Source of the DNA: JAKZVK01 sp965248255
GTDB taxonomy: Bacteria; Acidobacteriota; Terriglobia; Bryobacterales; UBA6623
Length of the DNA: 64,000 bases
Direction of reading: 5' to 3'
Assembly: GCA_965248255.1 (NCBI GenBank)
Contig: CBDFIW010000004.1
Location: forward strand, 744,001-808,000
The translations under genes and the position numbers were made by a program. Below the pieces are notes generated by a model, which made no database searches, was not told the origin of the DNA, and saw only the letters and a list, made by a program, of their open reading frames with translations. Shown piece by piece: positions 1-8,842 of the stretch; position 1 is the stretch's first letter, and the number at the start of each line of letters is the position of its first letter.

Positions 1-2
1 CC

Positions 3-1157
3 CTGTCGGATTTCCGCGTCGCTCACGGCGAAGCGTTGCGGGAGCTGTTCACGCAAGTGCTCGCCATGCTGACAATGAAGAAACTCATCACGCTCGAGCG
101 GGTGGCGACCGACGGCACCAAGATCCGGGCCAACGTCAACAAGAAGAGTTTCTCGCGGGCGGAAAGAATCCGCCGGCACCTGAAGCTGGCGCGCCAACAC
201 ATCACAGAACTCGAACGCCAGGAAGCCGAAGAGCAGACGACGAAGCAGCAACAAGCAGCGCGCCGCCGCGCAGCTCGCGACGAAGAGCAAAGGCTGCAAG
301 AGGCGTTGGCCGAGATCCAACGTTTACAGGCCGAGAAGAAACACGACAAGAAGAAACAACCGCAAGCTTCGACGACGGATGCGGATGCGCGCTTCATGCA
401 TACGTCCGACGGCGGGCTAGCACCGTCCTACAACGTCCAACTCGCCGCCGACGCTCGCAGCGGGTTGATCGTGGATATCGAAGCGATCAACGACCCGCAG
501 GATGCGGCGCAACTGGCGCCGCCCGCGGATCGGCTCAAGGACAGCTTGGGACGATATCCGCAACAGATGCTGGCCGACGCCGGTTACACCAACCACGAAA
601 CGGTCGTGGCCATGCAGACGCGCCAGATTGACTTCTACGGGGTGATGACGGGGCGCACCAAGCAGCCGTCGGGACGCGCCGAGCAACGCGATCCGGCCTA
701 TCACTTCACCTGCTTCCGCCACGACACCGAAGTGAACGAGATGGTATGTCCGCAGGGCCGGCGGCTGACTTTGCGGCAGGAACGCGAACTCCGTGGCGGG
801 CGACGCGTCCTGCAATGGGCGGCGCAGGGCCAGGATTGCCAAGCCTGCTCGGTGCGCCAGAAGTGTTGCCCGAACCTGAAGATTGGCAAGTGGGGCCGAA
901 CGATTTCTCAGCAACGGGCGCACCCGGCGGTGGAGGCCTTTGATCGTAAGATGGCGAGCGAGTCGGCGCAGGCGATCTACAAACAACGAGCGGCGTTGGT
1001 GGAGTTCCCCAACGCTTGGATCAAGCAGAAGCTGGGGCTACGACGCTTCGCCACGTGGGGTCTGCCGAAGGTCGGCTGCGAAGCCTTGTGGGCGACCCTG
1101 ACGTACAACTTACAACGCGCCTTTCGGTTAGCGCCGGAGCTGGCTCTGAGCCGCTAA
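3..1157 (+). CDS. IS1182-type transposase, 5' end cut by window edge
   Basis: DDE transposase that would cut and move its own insertion sequence. The reading frame is open to the left edge (a TTG at 36 is only an internal codon), so the N-terminal domain is missing. Visible parts are a lysine/glutamate/glutamine-rich coiled segment at about residues 45-115, a central DDE-type region, and a C-terminal cysteine cluster (CQACSVRQKCC) typical of IS1182-family enzymes. The protein ends with the family's conserved segment around LGLRRFATWGL. The ORF is otherwise intact. The matching terminal inverted repeat could not be defined because the left end lies outside the window. Confidence 0.85.
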   Translation: MSDFRVAHGEALRELFTQVLAMLTMKKLITLERVATDGTKIRANVNKKSFSRAERIRRHLKLARQHITELERQEAEEQTTKQQQAARRRAARDEEQRLQEALAEIQRLQAEKKHDKKKQPQASTTDADARFMHTSDGGLAPSYNVQLAADARSGLIVDIEAINDPQDAAQLAPPADRLKDSLGRYPQQMLADAGYTNHETVVAMQTRQIDFYGVMTGRTKQPSGRAEQRDPAYHFTCFRHDTEVNEMVCPQGRRLTLRQERELRGGRRVLQWAAQGQDCQACSVRQKCCPNLKIGKWGRTISQQRAHPAVEAFDRKMASESAQAIYKQRAALVEFPNAWIKQKLGLRRFATWGLPKVGCEALWATLTYNLQRAFRLAPELALSR

Positions 1158-1441
1158 GCCTGGCCCTGGAAGGGACCCGATCGCTGATCGCAACGATCGC
1201 AATCGAGGTCCCGAGCCGCAATACCCTGCGATCAAAAACACCGATTCCCCGGAAAACCCGCAGCCTCCCCCTCACGCCGATCCGCGCCGCCGAAAACGAA
1301 TTCTTTCACAGCTTCCTGTCCCGGAACTGCCCCGGAACTGCCGAGAATCATTGGGAGGCTCTGATTCAGTATTGGGCCTTTTGAATCAGGCACGTCAATC
1401 TGGGTCATGCTGCACGGGGTAAGGACAGGACGCTTGGGCCA
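1158..1441. other. gene-free interval downstream of the IS1182-type transposase
   Basis: No credible ORF. It should contain the right end of the IS1182-type element. A small hairpin (CTGATTCA at 1361-1368 pairing with TGAATCAG at 1382-1389) may be part of that end or a weak terminator; which of the two cannot be decided without the left end. Confidence 0.4.
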
Positions 1442-2296
1442 CTATCGGGTCCGATCGCTCAGCCAGTCGATGAGGTCTTTGCGAACGGTCTGTTTCTGCA
1501 CGCCAGTCAATGGCTCGTGGAATTCGTTGGGATAGAGACCGAGCGTCTTGTCTTCCGAACACGCGTTCTCCACGGCAAAGCGAGCGCCGCTGGTCGAGAT
1601 CATTTTGTCCGACTCACCATGGAGCACGAGGAGCGGTACCGTGATCTCACGCATGTGGCGACGACACTCGAGAGCGGCCTTCAGCGCTGCTGACGTAGTC
1701 TGGAGCCGCCAGCGACCACGATCGACGAGCGGATCCCGCTCATAAGCCGCCACGACTGCTGGATCGGTCGAAATATCTTCGGCGTGGAGCGCCGGTGGCA
1801 GCCGTACATGCGGCAGAATACGCGCTAACGTCGGAAGGATCGCCAGGGCAAAGGCGGGAAGATTATCGCGCGCCGCGAGAGCGTTTCCGGATAGAACCAG
1901 GCCACGAAGGTTCGGCCGGTACCTCAGGCAGTATTTGAGACTCACGAGCGAGCCCAAGCTATGGCCCAGCACGAACAGCGGCACGTCTGGCAACTCCTGG
2001 AGTACCGTTGCGCATAATTGGTTGAGATCTCCGCTGAGCGTGTCGATGGAATCGATCGCGACTCGCCGGCCTTCGCTCTCTCCGTGGCCTCGATAGTCCG
2101 TCCCCGTCACGACGAAGCCGGCCCCAGCTAGCTGCCGCGCGAGCTCGTCCCACCGCCCCGTGTGCTCCATGACGCCATGCACGATGACGACGATGGCCTG
2201 AGCTTTGTCTGCCGGACGCCAGGTGCGACGCCGAAGCTTGAGGTCATCCGGCGTCGAGAGGTATCCGGACTCGAGAGTGACCGCGGGATTGTTCAT
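1442..2296 (-). CDS. alpha/beta hydrolase, monoacylglycerol lipase-like
   Basis: A 284-residue serine hydrolase of the Hydrolase_4 / lysophospholipase group, which cleaves esters such as monoacylglycerols. The fold is readable throughout: oxyanion-hole motif VIVHGVMEHTGRW (about 37-49), DYRGHGESEG, nucleophile elbow GHSLG with Ser113, acid Asp230 in HGESDKM and His260 in NEFHEP. No signal peptide, so it is probably cytoplasmic. Length is normal for the family. It stands alone between the IS1182-type transposase and the recombinase. The true substrate is not shown by the sequence. Confidence 0.85.
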   Translation of the reverse strand: MNNPAVTLESGYLSTPDDLKLRRRTWRPADKAQAIVVIVHGVMEHTGRWDELARQLAGAGFVVTGTDYRGHGESEGRRVAIDSIDTLSGDLNQLCATVLQELPDVPLFVLGHSLGSLVSLKYCLRYRPNLRGLVLSGNALAARDNLPAFALAILPTLARILPHVRLPPALHAEDISTDPAVVAAYERDPLVDRGRWRLQTTSAALKAALECRRHMREITVPLLVLHGESDKMISTSGARFAVENACSEDKTLGLYPNEFHEPLTGVQKQTVRKDLIDWLSDRTR

Positions 2297-2625
2297 GGTT
2301 GCTCGTGCGGCCTAAAGAAGGCCATTTTTAGCGTGGCGACGCGGCGGGACGAGACGTTTGGTTGGGCCGCGGCGGTGGGGCAAAAATGAGACGGACCAAA
2401 TCCTACCACACTCGCTGACTACGCGCGCAGCGGATTTAGTCCGAGGCCCGCATGGTATCGCCAGAAACGGCCCCTGGAGGCACCCGCCTGTCGCCCCCCC
2501 CCGTAATCACGACGCTTCCACGCCCCACTCTTCCCTAAGTTCTTTATTTCCCGTAAGATGACCGTGTAAGATTGCGGCAGTCTGTCGCAATCCTTGAGAA
2601 TTTACGGCAGCCGCACAACCCCTCT
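2297..2625. other. intergenic region upstream of the recombinase
   Basis: No credible gene. It lies between the divergent hydrolase and recombinase and must carry both promoters, but I see no clear -35/-10 pair. A C-rich run occurs near 2493-2502. Confidence 0.4.
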
Positions 2626-3144
2626 ATGCGCTACCAGTACAAACGCGAACCTCTTACTGCAGATGAAGCAACCCGATTGGCCAACGCCTGCAACCCTCAC
2701 GAAGAGAAGCTCGTTGTCTGGACCCTTCTCGACACGGGACTCCGCGTCTCCGAGCTCGCCAACCTCAAACGAGCCAATCTCGACTGGCAAACCCACCGCC
2801 TGATGATCTATGGGAAAGGTGGACCCTTCGGTAGCAAATCCAAGCGCCGGGTCATCCCTTCGACTGCCCGTATCCAGCCCCTCATCGGGGGCTACCTTGC
2901 ATTACACGAGACCATCGGCTTCAGTGCCCACACCATTCAGCGCATGCTCAAGCGCGTGGCCAACCGCGCCCGCATCAGCCGCACAGTCTCCCCTCATGTC
3001 CTCCGGCACACCTTTGCCGTCACGGCAATCCAGAAAGGGATCTCCCTGCCGGCGCTGCAGCGCCTGCTAGGCCATGACACGCTCCTGACGACTGAGATCT
3101 ACCTCAACCTCTCGCCCGAACACGTGGTCGACGGCGATCGGTGA
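2626..3144 (+). CDS. short tyrosine recombinase / integrase-family protein
   Basis: A 172-residue catalytic-domain-only tyrosine recombinase (phage integrase family), which would cut and rejoin DNA through a covalent tyrosine intermediate. From the ATG at 2626 all expected residues are present: Arg40 (TGLRVSEL), Lys64 in the beta hairpin, His124 and Arg127 (HVLRHTF), His150 (LLGH) and nucleophile Tyr159 (TEIYLNL). The N-terminal SAM-like DNA-binding domain of full integrases (about 100 residues) is absent. A TTG at 2572 would add 18 unconserved residues. The last codons lie inside a 13-bp direct repeat (see 3133-3323). There are no phage genes nearby, so it is a solo recombinase or the remnant of an element. 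Confidence 0.82.
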   Translation: MRYQYKREPLTADEATRLANACNPHEEKLVVWTLLDTGLRVSELANLKRANLDWQTHRLMIYGKGGPFGSKSKRRVIPSTARIQPLIGGYLALHETIGFSAHTIQRMLKRVANRARISRTVSPHVLRHTFAVTAIQKGISLPALQRLLGHDTLLTTEIYLNLSPEHVVDGDR

Positions 3145-3323
3145 CCCGGCGATCGGTGACAGTCAGATAATTCGCCCAAAGCGATACCGATCCGCAGTCG
3201 AACCGGGCTTGCAGGGGTCGACGACCCGAGGTTGGCGTTGAAAACAAAGGATCTTAGGTGAATTCCGACCACCCCAGCCTCGTAGAGTGTGGTCAAATCG
3301 CCTCAATTGCCTGACTGTCACCG
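3133..3323. repeat. direct and inverted repeats at the 3' end of the recombinase gene
   Basis: A 13-bp direct repeat GGCGATCGGTGAC occurs at 3133-3145 and 3148-3160; the first copy contains the stop codon of the recombinase. From the second copy, CGGTGACAGTCAG (3154-3166) has a perfect inverted partner CTGACTGTCACCG at 3311-3323. The roughly 145 bp between the arms hold no credible gene. The arrangement could be a recombination site or a small non-autonomous element; function is inferred only from position. Confidence 0.6.
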
Positions 3324-3428
3324 AATCCCCCGCTTCGATAGTGGAGACACAGTAAGCAACCCCAAGGTGAGCACCACCGTGACTGGGATGAAGATAAGGC
3401 TTCTTCAATGCATGAAGTTCCCGCCTCC

Positions 3429-4505
3429 TTATTGGCTACCCGGGCGATAAAGGGCGACTTTTCCGCGGCCGCTTGTGGCGATCAGAGTGCCCTCCGTTTC
3501 AGCAAGATGTGACAGAAACATCCGATTCTGGGGAGTATCTTCGCCTTCGTCGTCCCGCTTGGGAGCAACGAGACGGACTGTCTCGATCAGGTTTCCCAAA
3601 GGGTCCATATGAATCACAGGAACCCCGAACTCAACCCTATAACCGCCTACGATGAGGTAGATGCTGCCACCATCTTCGCTAACCGTAAGCTCTTTCACGA
3701 GCAAGGGAGCGCCTTCGCCGGCGTTCTTTTTGATCTCCGAGTAGGCCCTTATTCTTTGGAGTTCCGGTGTGTTCACCTCGAGCCTCTTGACTTCGCCGGA
3801 AGTGAGATTGACGGTTTGAACCCCTGCGGTGTTGTAGTCCGCGACAACGATACCGTCTCGACCGAGCGAGGAAACCCCGATGGTAGGAGGGGGAGGCTGG
3901 GGGCCGATGTTCGCAAGGACGGCGCCGATGGGCCGATGTGTTTCCGGCCGGTCGTTGTCGGTCACCAATCCTTCCCGAGTGACACAAACGAGCCTCTCTT
4001 GGTGCAACGCCACTCCCCAGTTTGCTCCCTCAAGGGGACGACGGCCCAGAACATCGCCGCTGGGAGAGATACGAATGATCTCATCGCTTAGGCTGTCGAA
4101 CGTCACCGACACCTGAGAGCGAAGGACAATCTCTCCAGAGTCGCGCACGAAGAACCCCCTGTAAGTACGACGGGGGTTTTCTGGCACCACGATGTTCTCG
4201 AGCGCTCCCTGGTCACTAGTCTGGACCACGACCCAGCTGCCTTCGCGCCCCTGGGCGCTGCGGCGCGTCACAGTGCAGAGGAAATAAACACTGCCTCCCT
4301 TCGCTGTAACGTCTTGAACCGACAGTGTCCCCTGGCTCTGCAGTTCGGAAGGCAGCAGCGGAGCCAGATCGAACACAGCCACAGGTTCAACGGGCGCGGA
4401 TCTCGGCGTTGCGGACGTCCATGCAACGATCCCGAGAGCGAAGAGGCTACCAATGAGGACCTGTACCAATGGCCGTGAGACGAAAACGAAGGTTCTTGTT
4501 AGCAT
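3429..4505 (-). CDS. secreted propeller-like protein of unknown function
   Basis: A 358-residue protein with an N-terminal hydrophobic signal segment (about residues 10-32) followed by a region rich in beta strands and short repeated Gly/Asp-containing strand pairs, as in six-bladed propellers of the NHL/6-bladed type. No catalytic motif is recognised. It is monocistronic and separated from both neighbours by gene-poor DNA. Such proteins occur as scattered paralogues in acidobacterial genomes. The call rests on composition, strand pattern and the signal peptide, so only the export prediction is firm. Confidence 0.65.
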   Translation of the reverse strand: MLTRTFVFVSRPLVQVLIGSLFALGIVAWTSATPRSAPVEPVAVFDLAPLLPSELQSQGTLSVQDVTAKGGSVYFLCTVTRRSAQGREGSWVVVQTSDQGALENIVVPENPRRTYRGFFVRDSGEIVLRSQVSVTFDSLSDEIIRISPSGDVLGRRPLEGANWGVALHQERLVCVTREGLVTDNDRPETHRPIGAVLANIGPQPPPPTIGVSSLGRDGIVVADYNTAGVQTVNLTSGEVKRLEVNTPELQRIRAYSEIKKNAGEGAPLLVKELTVSEDGGSIYLIVGGYRVEFGVPVIHMDPLGNLIETVRLVAPKRDDEGEDTPQNRMFLSHLAETEGTLIATSGRGKVALYRPGSQ

Positions 4506-4883
4506 CTTGTCAGACTCTCAACAGAAGACACGCCCGGGGGCTGCACCGTTGATGTCCGACCTGACCGCAAGAGCGGGCCGGGCACCGCCCACGGGTTTTT
4601 CGTCGCCCCGGCCGAGTCGCCAAGCGGCCGGGATCTCTATTGCTGCAGGAGTGAACTGCCAGCTGGCGGCGATGTGCCAGATCGAATCTGCGACAACTTA
4701 TACCACCAGATGGGGTAGGAATCAAGACAATTTTCTGTCCTATGTGCGATTTAGTACAGAACATGGCCTGAAATATCCGCATTGTTCCCCCACCTTGGTC
4801 TGGGTGTGTCGCGGAAAGGTGACGGTCATCTCCTGCCCGAACATGACCCCTCAAATTGGGCCTCGGTGGGGCCTCGGTGACGC
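4506..4883. other. gene-free interval between the secreted protein and higA
   Basis: No credible ORF on either strand. An imperfect tandem duplication (GGGCCTCGGT repeated) lies at about 4859-4880, beside the 3' end of higA. No terminator-like stem with a T run was seen. Confidence 0.4.
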
Positions 4884-5183
4884 TCAGGCGTGGACGTGCT
4901 TATTCTTGAGGGTCGGGAGGGCCTTGATCATGCTGCCGGCTCTCTTCTCGGCAAGGCGCAGCTCGTAGAGCTTTTGCAGGTTGAGCCAGAATTCCGCACT
5001 GGTACCGAAGAAGTGCGCCAGGCGCAGAGCGGTATCGCCGGTGACGGCACGCCGACCGTTGAGAATCTCGGTGATGCGGTTCGTGGGCGCCTTGAGCCGG
5101 CGCGCAAGCGCGGCCGCGCTCATGTTGAGCTCTTTGAGTTCTTCGGCGAGATGTTCGCCGGGATGAATTGCGGGCACGGCCAT
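4884..5183 (-). CDS. higA: HigA-family antitoxin, XRE-type HTH, apparently orphan
   Basis: A 99-residue helix-turn-helix protein of the HigA/VapI family, the DNA-binding antitoxin of HigBA modules. The start was placed at the ATG giving MAVPAIHPGEHL, the conserved HigA beginning; an upstream extension has no homologous look. The HTH covers about residues 20-60, followed by the family motif SAEFWLNLQKLYEL. HigB normally lies just upstream of higA, but 5184-5368 has no RelE-like ORF and instead holds a palindromic repeat. It is therefore an orphan antitoxin or the survivor of a broken module. HigA proteins usually repress their own promoter. Confidence 0.85.
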   Translation of the reverse strand: MAVPAIHPGEHLAEELKELNMSAAALARRLKAPTNRITEILNGRRAVTGDTALRLAHFFGTSAEFWLNLQKLYELRLAEKRAGSMIKALPTLKNKHVHA

Positions 5184-5204
5184 GGCGGTTGTCCTAGAGC
5201 AGCC

Positions 5205-5230
5205 GGGCGGGCACAGGGGCCCGCCCCTAC
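5205..5230 (-). repeat. divergent copy of palindromic repeat family 1
   Basis: GGGCGGGCACAGGGGCCCGCCCCTAC resembles the family-1 repeat seen at 10562, 14141 and 31611, sharing the GCGGGCAC and CCCCTAC ends but with a changed centre. It lies immediately upstream of the orphan higA, where higB would be expected. Confidence 0.5.
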
Positions 5231-5368
5231 AGTCTCGCCGGAGTACGCCTACGCCTAAGGAATCTCCGCGACATTCCACTAGCGATAATCAACGATCTCT
5301 ACGTCCTCGGGGCTGCGGCACGAAGGTAGAATGGAGGTCTCCGGTGCCGTTAACCGGAGGGGAAGCGG

Positions 5369-7309
5369 ATGGGGCGCAAGAAGTCAGCGACGGCCGCGCG
5401 AGCGAAGGCGCCGGCTGTAGCATCGGGCGACAGTGGGACATCGGCCGCTGCTCGGCGGTCCGGCTGGATCTTGAGTCCGCTGTGGGACAGCGTGCTTTTC
5501 ATTGGCGCGCCTGTCGTTGTTATCGCGGGCTTCTTCCCCTTACGGGGCTTTATCAGCTCCGAGCAAATCGCCATCCTCTCTCTCGCGTTCTTTACGTTCG
5601 GCCACCACTTCCCCACCTTTCTGCGCTCCTACGGTGACGTGGAGCTGTTTCAGCGGTTCCGGACACGCTTCCTGCTGGCCCCGCCGCTGCTGTTCGCGGC
5701 GGCGCTGTGGTTTAGCTCTCGGGATCTGCATGGTCTGTTGTTGTTCGTCGCCGCCTGGGACATCTGGCACGTCTTGATGCAGCACTACGGCTTCATGCGT
5801 ATCTATGACGCCAAGGCGGGCGGGGTCCGTCCGCTGACAGCGAACCTCGATTGGGCATTTTCGATCTCGTGGTACGTGACACTGATTGCCTTGAGCCCCC
5901 ACTACAGTCACAACATGCTGGGCCGTGCGTACCAGAGCGGACTGCCCTTGCTCTCGGCCGAACTCGTGGATGGTCTGCGGTCGGGTTTGATCGGACTGAC
6001 GGCGCTGCTCACCCTGGCGTACGTGGGCTACCACCTGAATCTTTGGCGGACCGGGAAGCCGGTGAGCCTCAAGAAGTTGGTGCTGCTCGGGATCTTCCTC
6101 GCCGCTACCTATTACCTCTACGTGGGTACCGAAGATTTCCTGGTGGGCTTCACGGTCTGGTCGGCGTTCCACTGCATCCAGTACTACGGCATCGTGTGGG
6201 CCTTTAATCGAAACCGCGTGGACCGCAATCGGCCGCTGACGGCGTTCGTGCGATTCCTGTTTCGCCCCAGTTGGGGTCTGGTCTTTCTCTATACGGCCCT
6301 GATCTTCGCCTACGGCAGCATCAACCTCGTGCCGAACTTCCTCGATAACGAGCTGCTGCGGCAAATATTGATGGCGTTGATCTTCACCTCGAACGCGCTG
6401 CATTACTACTACGACGGCTTCATCTGGAAGGTGCGGGAGCTGGAGACCCGAACCTATCTCGACATTGGCGCCGCCGGCGAACCGGCGAAGAGGGCTCTGG
6501 ACGCGGCCTCGGCGTCCATGAAAAAGACTATCAGGAAGCTGCAGCCGAGCCGAAAGGGCCTCATTCAGACGGCCTATCTCGCAGCCATCGTCGTCACTCT
6601 GGCGTCACTCGAGATTTGGCATGCGCCCAGCGAGCTGGCCATGACCCGGTCGCTGGTGGCCGCCTCGCCCAAAGTCGGGACATCCCACTACAACTTCGGT
6701 AACGCTCTTTGGAGAGAGGGTTGCCTGGACGAAGCGATCGGCGAGTACAACAAGGCGGCAACGCTGATGCCCGACTCCTCCAAGGTGTACAACAATCTTG
6801 GGGCTGTGCTGGCGGAGAAGGGACAACTCGAGGACGCCATCGAGAACTACGAGCGTGCGTTGATCCTGCGGCGCAGCGAATCAACCGACTTGGAATCCAC
6901 GTCGCGCTCGCCGCTGCTTCCCGGGAGCGTGCATAGCACCGAAGCCAGTTTGCCGCGGCTCGAAACCAACATGGGGGACGCGCTCGCCAAGAGCGGACGG
7001 TCAGATGAAGCGCTCCGACACTACCAGGCGGCCCTGGCGCTGGATCCGCGGTCGGCCAAGATCCAAGCTAGCGTCGGCGCCACCTTCGCGGACCTGGGGC
7101 GCTACGAGGAGGGTGTTCGCGCCCTGGAGAAGGCGGTAGCCCTCGACGCCGACTATGCCACGGCTCGTCTCAACCTCGGGTCGCTCCTCGCCTACACCGG
7201 GCGGACGGATGAGGCGAGGAGGCACTATCAAAGGGCGCTCCAAAGCGGTGATGTGCGCGCTAGGCAAGCCGCGCAGGCGGCGCTCGCCAAGCTCGGTCCC
7301 GGGTCGTAA
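5369..7309 (+). CDS. polytopic membrane protein with C-terminal TPR domain
   Basis: A 646-residue protein in two halves. Residues about 28-345 hold roughly eight to ten membrane segments with several conserved His/Trp/Tyr positions (TFGHHFPTFLRSYGD, WDIWHVLMQHYGF). A further membrane helix lies near 405-425. Residues about 440-640 are tetratricopeptide repeats (YNNLGAVLAEKGQLEDAIENY and others, about five units). The ATG at 5369 is preceded by a good ribosome binding site (GGAGGGGAAG). The His-rich membrane half suggests metal or redox chemistry, but no family was recognised. The TPR half probably binds partner proteins; which side of the membrane it faces is not determined. Gene stands alone. 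Confidence 0.8.
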   Translation: MGRKKSATAARAKAPAVASGDSGTSAAARRSGWILSPLWDSVLFIGAPVVVIAGFFPLRGFISSEQIAILSLAFFTFGHHFPTFLRSYGDVELFQRFRTRFLLAPPLLFAAALWFSSRDLHGLLLFVAAWDIWHVLMQHYGFMRIYDAKAGGVRPLTANLDWAFSISWYVTLIALSPHYSHNMLGRAYQSGLPLLSAELVDGLRSGLIGLTALLTLAYVGYHLNLWRTGKPVSLKKLVLLGIFLAATYYLYVGTEDFLVGFTVWSAFHCIQYYGIVWAFNRNRVDRNRPLTAFVRFLFRPSWGLVFLYTALIFAYGSINLVPNFLDNELLRQILMALIFTSNALHYYYDGFIWKVRELETRTYLDIGAAGEPAKRALDAASASMKKTIRKLQPSRKGLIQTAYLAAIVVTLASLEIWHAPSELAMTRSLVAASPKVGTSHYNFGNALWREGCLDEAIGEYNKAATLMPDSSKVYNNLGAVLAEKGQLEDAIENYERALILRRSESTDLESTSRSPLLPGSVHSTEASLPRLETNMGDALAKSGRSDEALRHYQAALALDPRSAKIQASVGATFADLGRYEEGVRALEKAVALDADYATARLNLGSLLAYTGRTDEARRHYQRALQSGDVRARQAAQAALAKLGPGS

Positions 7310-7584
7310 CCCGGTCCGGAATATGTCCTTTAAGCTATTGACAAGCTGGTAGTTAGATAGAAATTGGCTTTACTTCGTAAATCCCTTTTTTGCCGGCTGC
7401 CCGGGCACGCCACCCCGGCTGTTCTCCGGCACTCCATCTTACCGGCGCTCTCCCGTCCTATGTCCTTTAGCCGGCGGCGCGGCCGAGGTCTCGTGATCGA
7501 TGCGGCCAGGGGAGAAACTCCAGTTTCGCAGCCGCGGCTCCTCTCGGCTCGGTATCCCGACGGGATTACAGAAAGGAAGCACTT
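7310..7584 (+). other. 275-bp leader/intergenic region before the dehydrogenase
   Basis: No gene. ATGTCCTTTA occurs twice (7322-7331 and about 7459-7468). GC-rich segments between 7390 and 7560 can form several stems, so a structured leader is possible, but it matches no riboswitch class I know. Confidence 0.3.
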
Positions 7585-8568
7585 GTGCGTGAAATTGTTC
7601 TGACCCAACCCGGCGAGTTCAACGAGCGTTCGGTCCCCGCTCCCGGGCGGTCCGGCGGCGAGGCCTTGGTGAGGATTCGGCGGATCGGAGTCTGTGGTAC
7701 CGACATGGGCGCCTTTGCCGGTCGGCAGCCGTTCTTCTCGTATCCGCGGGTGCTCGGCCATGAGTTGGGCGTCGAGGTGGTGGAGGCGCCTGAGAACGAC
7801 CGCGGAATCCGAGTCGGCGACCACTGCGCCCTCGAGCCCTACCTAAGCTGTGGCCGCTGCCGGGCGTGTGAGCTGAACCGCCCGAATTGTTGCGAAGACC
7901 TGAAGGTGTTGGGCGTCCATGTCGATGGCGGGATGCGGCCGTTGATGTCGGTTCCGCTGCCCTTGCTGCACAAGTCGCAAACGCTCTCGCTGGAGCAGCT
8001 CGCGTTGGTCGAAACGCTGGGCATTGGGGCGCACGCGGTAGCTCGTGGTGAGTTGCAGAACGGGCAGACGGCGCTGGTGGTGGGCGCCGGGCCGATCGGG
8101 CTGGGGCTGATTCAGTTCGCACTAGTGACCGGCGCGGAGATTCGCGTGATCGAGCGGAGTGAGCCGCGCAGGGATTTCGTCGCTCAACTGGGAACCGAGA
8201 CCCTGACGGAGTTCGACGGCACACTGGCGGACGTCGTGTTCGACGCGACCGGGAATCGGGAGGCCATGGAAGCGAGTTTCGACTACGTGGCTCACGGCGG
8301 CAAGCTGGTACTGGTCGGGCTGGTCCAAGGAAGAGTTTCCTTTGACGACCCTCAGTTCCACCGGCGTGAGCTGACGGTGCTTTCGAGCCGCAACAGTTGC
8401 CACGAGTTTCCGCGCATTATTCGGATGATCGAGACGGGCGAGATCGATACCAAGCCCTGGGTGACCCATCGGCTCGACCTGGCCGACGTGCCGGCACAGT
8501 TTGGCGGTCTGCCCGGCCGGCCTGACCTGGTGAAGGCTGTGATTGAAGTGTCGGAGGAGTCAGCGTAG
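7585..8568 (+). CDS. zinc-binding alcohol dehydrogenase (MDR family)
   Basis: A 327-residue medium-chain dehydrogenase that oxidises a sugar or polyol alcohol with NAD(P). The start is GTG at 7585, with AAAGGA upstream. Catalytic zinc ligands are suggested by Cys in RIGVCGTDMG, the conserved GHE motif (LGHELGVEVVE) and a downstream acidic residue. The structural zinc site is the four-cysteine cluster CGRCRACELNRPNCC. The Rossmann motif is GAGPIGLGLIQ. The arrangement resembles L-galactonate/L-threonine-type dehydrogenases, but the substrate cannot be read from sequence. It appears monocistronic; amtB follows after about 270 bp. Confidence 0.85.
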   Translation: MREIVLTQPGEFNERSVPAPGRSGGEALVRIRRIGVCGTDMGAFAGRQPFFSYPRVLGHELGVEVVEAPENDRGIRVGDHCALEPYLSCGRCRACELNRPNCCEDLKVLGVHVDGGMRPLMSVPLPLLHKSQTLSLEQLALVETLGIGAHAVARGELQNGQTALVVGAGPIGLGLIQFALVTGAEIRVIERSEPRRDFVAQLGTETLTEFDGTLADVVFDATGNREAMEASFDYVAHGGKLVLVGLVQGRVSFDDPQFHRRELTVLSSRNSCHEFPRIIRMIETGEIDTKPWVTHRLDLADVPAQFGGLPGRPDLVKAVIEVSEESA

Positions 8569-8650
8569 TGGTTTGATCCACCTCGGGGACTGTCACTCGG
8601 GCCGTGCCGGCGAGTTCGCTCCTCGGCCTGACGTGCCACCCTCCCAGGGG

Positions 8651-8695
8651 CCCGAGCGAGCGAGCGGACACTCGGGCTCGGATGCCCCGGCATCC
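8651..8695 (+). terminator. possible terminator hairpins after the dehydrogenase
   Basis: CCCGAG (8651-8656) can pair with CTCGGG (8671-8676), and GGATGC/GCATCC (8680-8695) forms a second tight hairpin followed by the A/T-rich tract AAATTATTTAT. There is no clean T run, so termination is only suggested. Confidence 0.3.
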
Positions 8696-8842
8696 AAATT
8701 ATTTATAGCGCGCATAGAAATTATCTCTTTCCCTTCGTGGGAGCCGCCAGAGTACAATCCCTCCAAGGATCATCGCGGATTTCACAGCGCGGGTGAGTTC
8801 GTCTCAGCCCAGGCGCTGAAACCATCAGTGGAGGAGAGCAAG

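Noticed and set aside
3163..3408. 81-residue open frame on the minus strand after the recombinase
   Set aside because: Includes one arm of the inverted repeat, has no ribosome binding site and shows no conserved pattern.
5540..6403. 287-residue open frame on the minus strand
   Set aside because: Antisense to the membrane-TPR gene; rich in Gln/Arg/His as expected for the mirror of a GC-rich gene, with no motif.
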